Of a stretch of 64,000 nt of DNA, positions 20,486 through 34,743 are shown one piece after another (the stretch's first letter is position 1; every line of letters begins with the position of its first letter). The stretch lies in NCBI GenBank assembly GCA_032622095.1, contig CP136063.1:27718987-27782986 (forward strand), written 5' to 3'. The translations under genes and the position numbers were made by a program. The notes below the pieces were generated by a model that was not told the DNA's origin, made no database searches, and saw nothing but the letters and a program-made list of their open reading frames with translations. Source of the DNA: Siphonodentalium dalli. Taxonomy: Eukaryota; Mollusca; Scaphopoda; Gadilida; Siphonodentaliidae.

Positions 20486-22041
20486 TTATACTTCCATGTG
20501 TTAACATGGAAGTATATTGTAATTCTTCTGGCTTTTATTATTTTGCTTTTTCTTATTATTCCAATAACATGCCTTAATCTCTGGAACGGCTGAACCGATT
20601 CACCTGCGGTTTTTTTCTTCAGTATAAAACCTTGGAAGATCTAGCAAAATGGCCTATTGAGAATTTCGTCCGACCTTGACCTTCGGAGTTATCGCCATTT
20701 TGTTGATATTTGGGGGCTTTTCGCGACACAAAAGTAACTTGCAAAATCGATGTTTGAATTATTATATCGTCGAAACGGCTTGACCGATTGATTTGAAATT
20801 TGGTACCTGCATAGCCATGGAGTATACGAAGTCGATGTACAAATAGGGAATTTGCTCTGACCTTGACCTTTGAAAACAACGCTCTTTATCTGGTTTAATG
20901 TTGTAAACGTATCTCCTCCGAAACGGCTTGAGCTATCGGGTTCGGACATTTTTCATTATTTGCGCATTTATGTGTGTTATGAACCACCGAAAAATGATAG
21001 GGTTCGCACTTCCGGTTTAAAAGTTCGCTACGGGTCGAAGGTTAAAACAATGCTCTTTATAGGAAATCTAGTATAGAATGGCTTGAGATATTGAGTTGGG
21101 ACTTTTTGCATTATGTGCAGCAAACTCTGCGCTATCGAACGATATATATAGTTAACGGATATCACTTCCGGTTCTGGAGAGCGGGCGTGTGGGTATGTAT
21201 CTCAAAACTATTTTAGCGCATATTTTGATGACATTTGGTAGACGTCATCAGTAGATGCCACTGATTGCTCTGCAACATAAACTGCGATAGTTATGGCTGT
21301 TTAAAAACCTGGTTTATTTCCGACCTTGACCTTCAGAGTTATCGACATTTTATTGATTTTTGGGTGGTCTTCGCGCAACTGAAATGACTTGCAAATTCGA
21401 GGTTTGATTTCTTATATCGCCGAAACGGCTTGGCCGATTGATTTGAAATTCAGAATCTTCTTAGCCATTGCGCATTGGCAGTCGATGAACTAATAGGGAA
21501 TTTCGTGTGACCTTGACCTTTGGAAATAACGCTCTTTATCTGTTTTATTGTTGTTCCAGTATCTCCTCCGAAACGGCTTGAGATATCGAGTTCGGACTTT
21601 TTTCATTATTTGCTCATTTACGTGTGTTATGTACCACCGAAGAATGATAGGGTTCGCACTTCCGGTTTAAAAGTTCGCTGCTGGTCGAAGGATAAAACAA
21701 CCCTCTTTATATGAAATCCAGAAGGGCTTGAGATATCGAGTTGGGACCTTTTGCATGATGTGCAGCAAACTCTGCGCTCTCTAATGATATATATAGTTAA
21801 TGGATTTCACTTCCGGTTTGGGAGAACGGGCGTGTGGGTATGTATCTCAAATTGTTTTTGGTGCAGATTTTGATGGAATTTGGCGGATAGAATCTGTGGT
21901 TGCCGAGTATTACTATCAGCTACAGTATCACCATACTGATATGTGTCTCCTGAAAACTGACGCTTTATCAGGTGACACAATTTCCGTCATTGGCGAACAT
22001 GGAAGTATCGAAATTGCTGTGCAATTACAGTTTCATTCTAG
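20486..22041 (+). mobile_element. Array unit 3 (TTCCAT palindrome; 'tatcagctacagtatcacc' 3' module)
   Basis: Palindrome 20488-20515 begins two bases after the preceding CTAG. Same order of modules as unit 2. CTAG at 22038-22041. Confidence 0.85.
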
Positions 22042-23735
22042 TTATACTTCCATGTGTTAACATGGAAGTATATTGTAATTCTTCTGGCTTTTATTATTGT
22101 TCATTTTACTTCTTCTTATTCCAATAACATCCTTATATCTCAGGAACGGCTGGACCGATTCACCTGCTGTTTTCGGTTTCAGTATATAACTTTGGAAGTT
22201 CTATTAAAATGGCATATTGAGAATTTCGTCCGACCTTGACCTTCGGAGTTATCGCCATTTTGTTGATTTTTTGGGATTTTTCGAGTCACTAAAATGACTT
22301 ACAAAATCGAGGTTTGATCTCTTATATCGTCGAAATGGCTTGACCGATTGATTTGAAATTTGGTATCTGCATAGCCATTGATTATACGAAGTCGATTTAC
22401 AAATAGGGAATTTCGTCTGACCTTGACCTTTGGAAACAACGCTCTTTATCGGTTTTATTGTTGTTAACGTATCTCCTCCTAAACGGCTTGAGATATCGAG
22501 TTCGGACTTTTTTCATGATTTGCGCATGTATGTGTGTTATGAACCGCCGAAAAATGATAGGGTTCGCACTTCCGGTTTAAAAGTTCGCTATTGGTCGAAT
22601 GTTAAAAGAACGTTCTTTATAAGGAATCCAGAATGGCCCGAGCTATTGAGTTGGGACTTTTTGTATCATGTGCAGCAAACTCTGCGCTCTATAGCGATAT
22701 ATATAGTTAATGGACTGCACTTCCGGTTTGGGAGAACGGGCGTGTGGGTATGTATCTCAAAACTATTTTGGCGCATATTTTGATGATATTTGGTAGACGT
22801 CATCAGTAGATGCCACTGATTGCTATGCAACTCGAATTTTAAAAATCGGACATAAACTTCGAGAGTTATGGCTGTTTAAAAACCTGGTTTTTATGGGGTT
22901 TTCGTGCCCCTAAAATGCCTTGAAAAATTTCAAAATCGATGTTTGATTACTTTTATCGTCGAAACGGCTTGGCCAATTGATTTGAAATTCCATACCTCCA
23001 TGGGCATTGAACATATCCAGTCGATGCACTAATAGGGAATTTCGTCTGACCTTGACCATTGGAAACAACGCTCTTTATCTGTTTTATTGTTGTAAACGTA
23101 TCTCCTCCGGAACGGCTTGAGATATCGAGTTCGGACTTGCATTATTAGTTTCCTCTCATCATGTGCTACAAACACGCGAGAAATGGTATGGATAGCAGTT
23201 CCGGTTCGAAAGTTCGGTATTGGTCGAAGAATCGGTTAACGCTCTTTGAAAAGCGTTTTTCTCCTGAATTTGACCAAATTCATAAGGCGGCATCGCTAGT
23301 CCGAACTGAAGAAAACGCCTTAAAAATTAGCGCAATCGACCAAAAACAGACGTCACAGCACCCGATTCAAATTTTGACTTTTGGGTATCCTGCAAGGTGG
23401 GAGCCTTGCCCTGATTTCTTTGAAAAAGGCGAATATATCCAAAACGACTCAACCGATTGCCTTGATTTTGGGTACGTACATAGCTCCCGTCCTTGGCTAT
23501 TGACTGGACTGGGTGCTGAGTTCGTCCGACCTTGACCTTGGCACAAAACGCTATTTATGTTGATTACTGTTGTGTGCTCATCTCCTCCGGAACGGCTTGA
23601 GATATCGAGTTCGGACTTGCTCTATTAGGTTCGTCTTCTCATGTGCTACACGCATACAAAAATGGTTGCGATAGATCTTCCCCTTGGTAAACATTGAAGT
23701 ATCGAAATTGCTGTGCAATTACAGTTTCATTCTAG
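22042..23735 (+). mobile_element. Array unit 4 (TTCCAT palindrome; 'tcttccccttggtaaacatt' 3' module)
   Basis: Palindrome 22044-22071. The 3' part (about 22620-23735) is almost identical to the same part of unit 5 at an offset of 1694 bp. The pre-hairpin motif is ACATTGAAGTAT rather than ACATGGAAGTAT. CTAG 23732-23735. Confidence 0.85.
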
Positions 23736-25429
23736 TTATACTTACATGTTTTAACATGTAAGTATATTGTAATTCTTCTGGCTTTTATTATTTTTTTTTT
23801 TTCTTCTTATTATTCCAATAACATGCCTTAATCTCTGGAACGGCTGAACCGATTCACCCAATTTTTTCGGTTTCAGTATATAACTTTGGAAGTTCTTGTA
23901 AAATGGCCTATTCAGAATTTCGTCCGACCTTGACCTTCGGAGTTATCGCCATTTTGTTGATTTTTGGAGGTTTTTTGCGACACAAAAGTCACTTGCGAAA
24001 TCGATGTTTGAATTCTTATATCGTCGAAACGGCTTGACCGATTGATTTGAAATTTGGTACATGCATAGCCATTGAGTATACGAAGTCGATGTACATATAG
24101 GGAATTTCGTCTGACCTTGACCTTTGGAAACAACGCTCTTTATCGGTTTTATTGTTGTTTTCCTATCTCCTCCGAAACAGCTTGAGATATCGGATTCAGA
24201 CTTTTTTCATTATTTGCGCATGTATGTGTGTTATGAACCACCGAAAAATTATAGGGTTCGCACTTCCGGTTTAAAAGTTCGCTATGGGTCGAAGGTTAAA
24301 AGAACGTTCTTTATAAGGAATCCAGAATGGCTCGAGCTATTGAGTTGGGACTTTTTGTATCATGTGCAGCAAACTCTGCGCTCTATAGCGATATATATAG
24401 TTAATGGACTGCACTTCCGGTTTGGGAGAACGGGCGTGTGGGTATGTATCTCAAAACTATTTTGGCGCATATTTTGATGATATTTGGTAGACGTCATCAG
24501 TAGATGCCACTGATTGCTATGCAACTCGAATTTTAAAAATCGGACATAAACTTCGAGAGTTATGGCTGTTTAAAAACCTGGTTTTTATGGGGTTTTCGTG
24601 CCCCTAAAATGCCTTGAAAAATTTCAAAATCGATGTTTGATTACTTTTATCGTCGAAACGGCTTGGCCAATTGATTTGAAATTCCATACCTCCATGGGCA
24701 TTGAACATATCCAGTCGATGCACTAATAGGGAATTTCGTCTGACCTTGACCATTGGAAACAACGCTCTTTATCTGTTTTATTGTTGTAAACGTATCTCCT
24801 CCGGAACGGCTTGAGATATCGAGTTCGGACTTGCATTATTAGTTTCCTCTCATCATGTGCTACAAACACGCGAGAAATGGTATGGATAGCAGTTCCGGTT
24901 CGAAAGTTCGGTATTGGTCGAAGAATCGGTTAACGCTCTTTGAAAAGCGTTTTTCTCCTGAATTTGACCAAATTCATAAGGCGGCATCGCTAGTCCGAAC
25001 TGAAGAAAACGCCTTAAAAATTAGCGCAATCGACCAAAAACAGACGTCACAGCACCCGATTCAAATTTTGACTTTTGGGTATCCTGCAAGGTGGGAGCCT
25101 TGCCCTGATTTCTTTGAAAAAGGCGAATATATCCAAAACGACTCAACCGATTGCCTTGATTTTGGGTACGTACATAGCTCCCGTCCTTGGCTATTGACTG
25201 GACTGGGTGCTGAGTTCGTCCGACCTTGACCTTGGCACAAAACGCTATTTATGTTGATTACTGTTGTGTGCTCATCTCCTCCGGAACGGCTTGAGATATC
25301 GAGTTCGGACTTGCTCTATTAGGTTCGTCTTCTCATGTGCTACACGCATACAAAAATGGTTGCGATAGATCTTCCCCTTGGTAAACATTGAAGTATCGAA
25401 ATTGCTGTGCAATTACAGTTTCATTCTAG
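23736..25429 (+). mobile_element. Array unit 5 (TTACAT palindrome; 'ccttggtaaacatt' 3' module)
   Basis: Palindrome 23738-23765. First half matches unit 6, second half matches unit 4, so it appears recombinant between subtypes. CTAG 25426-25429. Confidence 0.85.
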
Positions 25430-27170
25430 TTATACTTACATGTTTTAACATGTAAGTATATTGTAATTCTTCTGGCTTTTATTATTTATTTTTTTTTTCT
25501 TATTATTCCAATAACATGCCTTAATCTCTGGAACGGCTGAACCGATTCACCCAATTTTTTCGGTTTCAGTATATAACTTTGGAAGTTCTTGTAAAATGGC
25601 CTATTCAGAATTTCGTCCGACCTTGACCTTCGGAGTTATCGCCATTTTGTTGATTTTTGGAGGTTTTTTGCGACACAAAAGTCACTTGCGAAATCGATGT
25701 TTGAATTCTTATATCGTCGAAACGGCTTGACCGATTGATTTGAAATTTGGTACATGCATAGCCATTGAGTATACGAAGTCGATGTACATATAGGGAATTT
25801 CGTCTGACCTTGACCTTTGGAAACAACGCTCTTTATCGGTTTTATTGTTGTTTTCCTATCTCCTCCGAAACAGCTTGAGATATCGGATTCAGACTTTTTT
25901 CATTATTTGCGCATGTATGTGTGTTATGAACCACCGAAAAATTATAGGGTTCGCACTTCCGGTTTAAAAGTTCGCTATGGGTCGAAGGTTAAAAGAACGT
26001 TCTTTATAAGGAATCCAGAATGGCTCGAGCTATTGAGTTGGGACTTTTTGTATCATGTGCAGCAAACTCTGCGCTCTATAACGATATATATAGTTAATGG
26101 ATTGCACTTCCGGTTTTGGATAACGGGCGTGTGGGTATGTATCTCAAAACTATTTTAGCGAAGATTTTGATGAAATTTGGTGGACGTCATCAGTAGTTGC
26201 CACTGATTACTATGCAACTCGAATTTTAAAAATCGGACATAAACTTCGAGAGTTATGGCTGTTTAAAAACCTGGTTTTTATGGGGTTTTCGTGCCCCTAA
26301 AATGCCTTGAAAAATCGATGTTTGATTACTTTTGTCGTCGAAACGGCTTGGCCAATTGATTTGAAATTCCGTACCTCCATGGGCATTGAACATATGCAGT
26401 CGACGCACTAATAGGGAATTTCGTCTGACCTTGACCTTTGGAAACAACGCTCTTTATCTGTTTTATTGATTTAAACGTATCTCCTCCGGAACGGCTTGAG
26501 ATATCGAGTTCGGACTTGCATTATTAGTTTTCTCTCATCATGTGCTACAAACACGCGAAAAATGGTATGGATAGCACTTCCGGTTCGAAAGTTCGGTATT
26601 GGTCGAAGAATCGGTTAACGCTCTTTGAAAAACGTTTTTCTCCTGAATTTGACCAAATTCATAGGGCGGCATCGTTAGTCCGAACTGAAGGCAACGCCTT
26701 AAAAATTAGCGCAATCGACCAAAAACTGACGTCACAGCACCCGATTCAAATTTTGACTTTTGGGTATCCTGCAAGGTGGAGCCTTGCCCTTATTTCTTTG
26801 AAAAAGGCGAATATATCCAAAACGACTCTACCGATTGCCTTGATTTTGTGTACGTACATAGCTCCCGTCCTTGGCTATTGACTGGACTGGGTGCGGAGTC
26901 CGTCTGTATAATGATATTATATAGGGTACTGATTTGACTTCCGGTTTGGGAGAACTGGCGAGTGGGTGTGTATCTCAAAATGTTTTTGGTGCAGAATTTG
27001 ATGAAATTTAGTGGATAGAATACTGTGGTTGGTGACTAGTACTATGGTCTATAGTATCACAATACTCGCATGTGTCTGCGGACAAATAACCCGTTATCCG
27101 ATGACACCAGTTCCCGTCATTGGCAACATGGAAGTATCGAAATTGCTGTGCAATTACAGTTTCATTCTAG
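25430..27170 (+). mobile_element. Array unit 6 (TTACAT palindrome), near-identical to unit 8
   Basis: Palindrome 25432-25459. The whole 1741-bp unit repeats at 28825-30565 at an offset of 3395 bp. CTAG 27167-27170. Confidence 0.85.
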
Positions 27171-28824
27171 TATTATATTTCTAATTCTTCCGTTTTTTAT
27201 TATTTTTTTTTCAATAACATGCCTTAATCTCCGGAACGGCTGGACCGATTTACCTGGTGTTTTCGGCTTTAGTATATAACTTTGGAAGTTCTCTGAAAAT
27301 GGCCGATTGAGAATTTCGTCCGACCTTGACCTTCAGAGTTATCGCCATTTTGTTGATTTTTGGGGGTTTTTCGCGACACAAAAGTAACTTGCGAAATCGA
27401 TGTTTGATCTCTTATATCGTCGAAACGGTTTGACCGATTGATTTGAAATTTGGTACTTGCATAGCCATTGAGTATACGAAGTCGATGTTCAAATAGGGAA
27501 TTTCGTCTGACCTTGACCTTTGGATACAACGCTCTTTATCGGTTTTATTGTTGTTATCGTATCTCCTCCTAAACAGCTTGAGATATCGAGTTCGGACTTT
27601 TTCGTTATTTGCGCATGTATGTGTGTTATGAACCGCCGAAAAATTATAAGGTTCGCACTTCCGCTTTAAAAGTTCGCTACTGGTCGAAGGATAAAAGAAC
27701 GCTCTTTATATGGAATCTAGAACGGCTTGAGATATTGAGTTGGGACTTTTTGCATTATGTGCAGAAAACTCTGCGCTATCGAACGATATATATAGTTAAC
27801 GGGTATCACTTCCGGTTCGGGGGAGCGGGCGTGTGGGTATGTATCTAAAAACTATTTTAGCGCATATTTTGATGACATTTGGTAGACGTCATCTGTAGAT
27901 GCCACTGATTGCTATGCAACTCGAATTTTAAAAATCGGACATAAACTTCGAGAGTTATGGCTGTTTAAAAACCTGGTTTTTATGGGGTTTTCGTGCCCCT
28001 AAAATGCCTTGAAAAATTTCAAAATCGATGTTTGATTACTTTTATCGTCGAAACGGCTTGGCCAATTGATTTGAAATTCCATACCTCCATGGGCATTGAA
28101 CATATCCAGTCGATGCACTAATAGGGAATTTCGTCTGACCTTGACCATTGGAAACAACGCTCTTTATCTGTTTTATTGTTGTAAACGTATCTCCTCCGGA
28201 ACGGCTTGAGATATCGAGTTCGGACTTGCATTATTAGTTTCCTCTCATCATGTGCTACAAACACGCGAGAAATGGTATGGATAGCAGTTCCGGTTCGAAA
28301 GTTCGGTATTGGTCGAAGAATCGGTTAACGCTCTTTGAAAAGCGTTTTTCTCCTGAATTTGACCAAATTCATAAGGCGGCATCGCTAGTCCGAACTGAAG
28401 AAAACGCCTTAAAAATTAGCGCAATCGACCAAAAACAGACGTCACAGCACCCGATTCAAATTTTGACTTTTGGGTATCCTGCAAGGTGGGAGCCTTGCCC
28501 TGATTTCTTTGAAAAAGGCGAATATATCCAAAACGACTCAACCGATTGCCTTGATTTTGGGTACGTACATAGCTCCCGTCCTTGGCTATTGACTGGACTG
28601 GGTGCTGAGTTCGTCCGACCTTGACCTTGGCACAAAACGCTATTTATGTTGATTACTGTTGTGTGCTCATCTCCTCCGGAACGGCTTGAGATATCGAGTT
28701 CGGACTTGCTCTATTAGGTTCGTCTTCTCATGTGCTACACGCATACAAAAATGGTTGCGATAGATCTTCCCCTTGGTAAACATTGAAGTATCGAAATTGC
28801 TGTGCAATTACAGTTTCATTCTAG
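27171..28824 (+). mobile_element. Array unit 7 (no palindrome; 'tattatatttctaattcttccg' start)
   Basis: The start 'tattatatttctaattcttc' corresponds to the palindrome-free remainder of a normal 5' end ('gtatattgtaattcttc'). From about 27870 onward it matches the second half of unit 5 at a 3395-bp offset. CTAG 28821-28824. Confidence 0.8.
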
Positions 28825-30565
28825 TTATACTTACATGTTTTAACATGTAAGTATATTGTAATTCTTCTGGCTTTTATTATTTTATTTTTTTTTCTTATTA
28901 TTCCAATAACATGCCTTAATCTCTGGAACGGCTGAACCGATTCACCCAATTTTTTCGGTTTCAGTATATAACTTTGGAAGTTCTTGTAAAATGGCCTATT
29001 CAGAATTTCGTCCGACCTTGACCTTCGGAGTTATCGCCATTTTGTTGATTTTTGGAGGTTTTTTGCGACACAAAAGTCACTTGCGAAATCGATGTTTGAA
29101 TTCTTATATCGTCGAAACGGCTTGACCGATTGATTTGAAATTTGGTACATGCATAGCCATTGAGTATACGAAGTCGATGTACATATAGGGAATTTCGTCT
29201 GACCTTGACCTTTGGAAACAACGCTCTTTATCGGTTTTATTGTTGTTTTCCTATCTCCTCCGAAACAGCTTGAGATATCGGATTCAGACTTTTTTCATTA
29301 TTTGCGCATGTATGTGTGTTATGAACCACCGAAAAATTATAGGGTTCGCACTTCCGGTTTAAAAGTTCGCTATGGGTCGAAGGTTAAAAGAACGTTCTTT
29401 ATAAGGAATCCAGAATGGCTCGAGCTATTGAGTTGGGACTTTTTGTATCATGTGCAGCAAACTCTGCGCTCTATAACGATATATATAGTTAATGGATTGC
29501 ACTTCCGGTTTTGGATAACGGGCGTGTGGGTATGTATCTCAAAACTATTTTAGCGAAGATTTTGATGAAATTTGGTGGACGTCATCAGTAGTTGCCACTG
29601 ATTACTATGCAACTCGAATTTTAAAAATCGGACATAAACTTCGAGAGTTATGGCTGTTTAAAAACCTGGTTTTTATGGGGTTTTCGTGCCCCTAAAATGC
29701 CTTGAAAAATCGATGTTTGATTACTTTTGTCGTCGAAACGGCTTGGCCAATTGATTTGAAATTCCGTACCTCCATGGGCATTGAACATATGCAGTCGACG
29801 CACTAATAGGGAATTTCGTCTGACCTTGACCTTTGGAAACAACGCTCTTTATCTGTTTTATTGATTTAAACGTATCTCCTCCGGAACGGCTTGAGATATC
29901 GAGTTCGGACTTGCATTATTAGTTTTCTCTCATCATGTGCTACAAACACGCGAAAAATGGTATGGATAGCACTTCCGGTTCGAAAGTTCGGTATTGGTCG
30001 AAGAATCGGTTAACGCTCTTTGAAAAACGTTTTTCTCCTGAATTTGACCAAATTCATAGGGCGGCATCGTTAGTCCGAACTGAAGGCAACGCCTTAAAAA
30101 TTAGCGCAATCGACCAAAAACTGACGTCACAGCACCCGATTCAAATTTTGACTTTTGGGTATCCTGCAAGGTGGAGCCTTGCCCTTATTTCTTTGAAAAA
30201 GGCGAATATATCCAAAACGACTCTACCGATTGCCTTGATTTTGTGTACGTACATAGCTCCCGTCCTTGGCTATTGACTGGACTGGGTGCGGAGTCCGTCT
30301 GTATAATGATATTATATAGGGTACTGATTTGACTTCCGGTTTGGGAGAACTGGCGAGTGGGTGTGTATCTCAAAATGTTTTTGGTGCAGAATTTGATGAA
30401 ATTTAGTGGATAGAATACTGTGGTTGGTGACTAGTACTATGGTCTATAGTATCACAATACTCGCATGTGTCTGCGGACAAATAACCCGTTATCCGATGAC
30501 ACCAGTTCCCGTCATTGGCAACATGGAAGTATCGAAATTGCTGTGCAATTACAGTTTCATTCTAG
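28825..30565 (+). mobile_element. Array unit 8 (duplicate of unit 6)
   Basis: Palindrome 28827-28854; same length and internal order as unit 6. CTAG 30562-30565. Confidence 0.85.
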
Positions 30566-31965
30566 TATTATATTTCTAATTCTTCCGTTTTTTATTATTT
30601 TTTTTTCAATAACATGCCTTAATCTCCGGAACGACTGGACCGATTTACCTGGTGTTTTCGGCTTTAGTATATAACTTTGGAAGTTCTCTGAAAATGGCCC
30701 ATTGAGAATTTCGTCTGACCTTGACCTTCGGAGTTATCGCCATTTTGTTGATTTTTGGGGGTTTTTCGCGACACAAAAGTAACTTGCGAAATCGAGGTTT
30801 GAATTCTTATATCGTCGAAACGGCTTGACCGATTGATTTGAAATTTGGTGCTTGCATAGCCATTGAGTATACAAAGTCGATGTACAAATAGGGAATTTCG
30901 TCTGACCTTGACCTTTGGAAAAAACGCTCTTTATCGGTTTTATTGTTGTGAACGTATCTCCTCCGAAACGGCTTGAGATATCGATTTCGGACTGTTTTCG
31001 TTATTTGCGCATGTATGTGTGTCATGAACCGCCGAAAAATGATATGGTTCGCACTTCCGGTTTAAAAGTTCGCTACTTGTCGAAGGATAAAAGTAACGCT
31101 CTTTATAGGGAATCCAGAACGGCTTGAGATATTGAGTTGGGACTTTTTGCATGATGTGCAGCAAACTCCGCGCTCTCGGACGATTTATTTAGTTAACGGA
31201 TTTCACTTCCGTTTCGGGAGAACGGGCGTGTGGGTATGTATCTCAAAACTATTTTGGCTCAGATTTTGATGAAATTTGTTGGACATAATCTTTAGTTGTC
31301 GCTGACCACTACTCCGCTCAGATTTTTAAAATCGGAATTAAACTTCTCGAGTTATGGCTGCTTAAAAACCTGATTTTTATGGGGTTTTCGGACCCCTAGA
31401 ATGACTTGCAAACCTGCAAAATCGATGTTTGATTTCTTATATCGTTGAAACGGCTTGGCCAATTGATTTGAAATAATGTACCTCCATAGCCATTGGGCAT
31501 TCGCAGTCGATGCACAAATAAGGAATTTCGTCTGACCTTGACCTTTGGAAACAACGCTCTTTATCTGTTTTATTGTTGTTAACGTATCTCCTAAACGGCT
31601 CGAGATATCGGATTCGGACTTTTTTCATTATTTGCGCATGTACATCTGTTATGAACCAACGAAACATGATAGGGGTCGCACTCCCGGTTTAAAAGTTAAC
31701 TATGGTCGAAAAATAAAAGGACGCTCTTTATACGAAATCCAGAATGGTTTGATATATTGAGTTGGGACTTTTGCGTACCAGTATAGCCATTGAACATACC
31801 CAGTCGATGCACTAATATGGAATTTTGTATGACCTTGAGCTTAAGAAACAACTATGAGCTACAGTATCTCCATACTGATATGGACGCTCTATCAGATGAC
31901 ACAATTTCAGTCATTGGTGAACATGGAAGTATCGAAATTGCTGTGCAATTACAGTTTCATTCTAG
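30566..31965 (+). mobile_element. Array unit 9 (no palindrome; 'gagcttaagaaacaactatg' 3' module)
   Basis: Starts like unit 7. Two interior repeats of about 630 bp, then a 3' module with 'gatatggacgctctatcag'. CTAG 31962-31965. Confidence 0.8.
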
Positions 31966-32989
31966 TTATTATTATTATTATAAAACACCTTATATCTCAG
32001 AAACCGCCTGGTCGATTCATTTGATATTTCATACTCATATACATACCTGAAAAGTTAGTTTTATGCACTTACCGCTATTTTTGTATGACCTTGACCTTTG
32101 CACTAAACGCTCTTCATGTGTATTACTATTGTGTGCGTATCTCCTCAGGAACTTGCATATTAGTTTCCTCTCATCATGTGCTACAAATACGCGAAAAATA
32201 GTATGGATAGCACTTCCGGTTCCGGTTCAAATTTATAGGGCGGATTCGGTAGTCCGAACTGAAGACAACGCCGTAAAAATTAGCGCAATCGACCAAAACA
32301 TGACGTCACAGCACCCGATTCAAATTTTGACTTTTGGGTATCCTGCAAGGTGCCAACCTTGGCCTGATTTCTTTGAAAAAGGCGAATAGACCCAAAACGA
32401 CTCAACCGATTGCCTTGATTTTTTGTACTAACATAGCTCCCGTCCTTGGCTATTGACTGGACTGGGTGCGGAGTTCGTCCGACCATGACCTTGGACGAAG
32501 AATCGGTTAACGCTCTTTAAAACACTTTTTTCTTCTAAATTTGACCAAATTCATAGGGCGGCATCGCTAGTCCGAACTGAAGACAACGTCGTAAAAAATA
32601 GCGCAATCGACCAAAAACTGACGTCACAGCACCCGATTTTGACGTGCGGGTATCCTGCAAGGTGGACGCCTTGCCCTGATTTCTTTGAAAAAGGCGAATA
32701 GATCCAAAACGACTCTACCGATTGCCTTGATTTTACGTACGTACATAGCTCCCGGCCTTGGCTATTGACTGGACTGGGTGCGGAGTTCGTCCGACCTTGA
32801 CCTTGGCACAAAACGCTCTTCATGTTGATTACTGTTGTGTGCGCATCTCCTCCAGAACGGCTTAAGATATCGAGTTCGGACTTGCTCTATTAGCTTCGTC
32901 TTCTCATGCGCTACACGCACACAAAAAATGGTTCACCTTGGTAAACATTGAAGTATCGAAATTGCAGTGCAATTTCAATTTCATTCTAG
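31966..32989 (+). mobile_element. Array unit 10 (short, diverged, no palindrome)
   Basis: Starts with (TTA)n directly joined to 'aaaacaccttatatctcagaaaccgcctgg'. Contains two tandem copies of the 'gcgcaatcgaccaaaa...tgacgtcacagcacccgatt' module (about 32280 and 32600). The 3' hairpin loop is AGT instead of TGT, but the AATTGC/GCAATT stem is intact. CTAG 32986-32989. Confidence 0.8.
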
Positions 32990-34743
32990 TTATACTTACA
33001 TGTTTTAACATGTAAGTATATTGTAATTCTTCTGCCTTTAATTATTATTTTTTTTTCTTTTCTTATTATTCCAATAACATGCCTTAATCTCTGGAACGGC
33101 TGAACCGATTCACCCAATTTTTTCGGTTTCAGTATATAACTTTGGAAGTTCTAGTAAAATGGCCTATTCAGAATTTCGTCGGACCTTGACCTTCGGAGTT
33201 ATCGCCATTTTGTTGATTTTTGGAGGTTTTTTGCGACACAAAAGTCACTTGCGAAATCGATGTTTGAATTCTTATATCGTCGAAACGGCTTGACCGATTG
33301 ATTTGAAATTTGGTACATGCATAGCCATTGAGTATACGAAGTCGATGTACAAATAGGGAATTTCGTCTGACCTTGACCTTTGGAAACAACGCTCTTTATC
33401 GGTTTTATTGTTGTTTTCCTATCTCCTCCGAAACAGCTTGAGATATCGGGTTCGGACTTTTTTCATTATTTGCGCATGTATGTGTGTTATGAACCACCGA
33501 AAAATTATAGGGTTCGCACTTCCGGTTTAAAAGTTCGCTATGGGTCGAAGGTTAAAAGAACGTTCTTTATAAGGAATCCAGAATGGCTCGAGATATTGAG
33601 TTGGGACTTTTTGTATCATGTGCAGCAAACTCTGCGCTCTATAACGATATATATAGTTAATGGATTGCACTGCCGGTTTTGGATAACGGGCGTGTGGGTA
33701 TGTATCTCAAAACTATTTTGGCGCAGATTTTGATGAAATTTGGTGGACGTCATCAGTAGTTGCCACTGATTACTATGCAACTCGAATTTTAAAAATCGGA
33801 CATAAACTTCGAGAGTTATGGCTGTTTAAAAACCTGGTTTTTATGGGGTTTTCGTGCCCCTAAAATGCCTTGAAAAATTTCAAAATCGATGTTTGATTAC
33901 TTTTGTCGTCGAAACGGCTTGGCCAATTGATTTGAAATTCGGTACCTCCATGGGCATTGAACATATGCAGTCGACGCACTAATAGGAAATTTCGTCTGAC
34001 CTTGACCTTTGGAAACAACGCTCTTTATCTGTTTTATTGATGTAAACGTATCTCCTCCGGAACGGCTTGAGATATCGAGTTCGGACTTGCATTATTAGTT
34101 TCCTCTCATCATGTGCTACAAACACGCCAAAAATGGTATGGATAGCCCTTCCGGTTCGAAAGTTCGGTATTGGTCGAAGAATCGGTTAACGCTCTTTGAA
34201 AAACGTTTTTCTCCTGAATTTGACCAAATTCATAGGGCGGCATCGTTAGTCCGAACTGAAGACAACGCCTTAAAAATTAGCGCAATCGACCAAAAACTGA
34301 CGTCACAGCACCCGATTCAAATTTTGACTTTTGGGTATCCTGCAAGGTGGGAGCCTTGCCCTGATTTCTTTGAAAAAGGCGAATATATCCAAAACGACTC
34401 TACCGATTGCCTTGATTTTGTGTACGTACATAGCTCCCGTCCTTGGCTATTGACTGGACTGGGTGCGGAGTCCGTCTGTATAATGATATTATATAGGGTA
34501 CTGATTTGACTTCCGGTTTTGGGAGAACTGGCGAGTGGGTGTGTATCTCAAAATGTTTTTGGCGCAGAATTTGATTAAATTTAGTGGATAGAATACTGTG
34601 GTTGGTGACTAGTACTATGGTCTATAGTATCACAATACTCGCATGTGTCTGCTGACAAATAACCCGTTATCCGATGACACCAGTTCCCGTCATTGGCAAC
34701 ATGGAAGTATCGAAATTGCTGTGCAATTACAGTTTCATTCTAG
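32990..34743 (+). mobile_element. Array unit 11 (TTACAT palindrome; 'cccgtcattggc' 3' module)
   Basis: Palindrome 32992-33019; close relative of units 19, 21, 23 and 24. CTAG 34740-34743. Confidence 0.85.
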
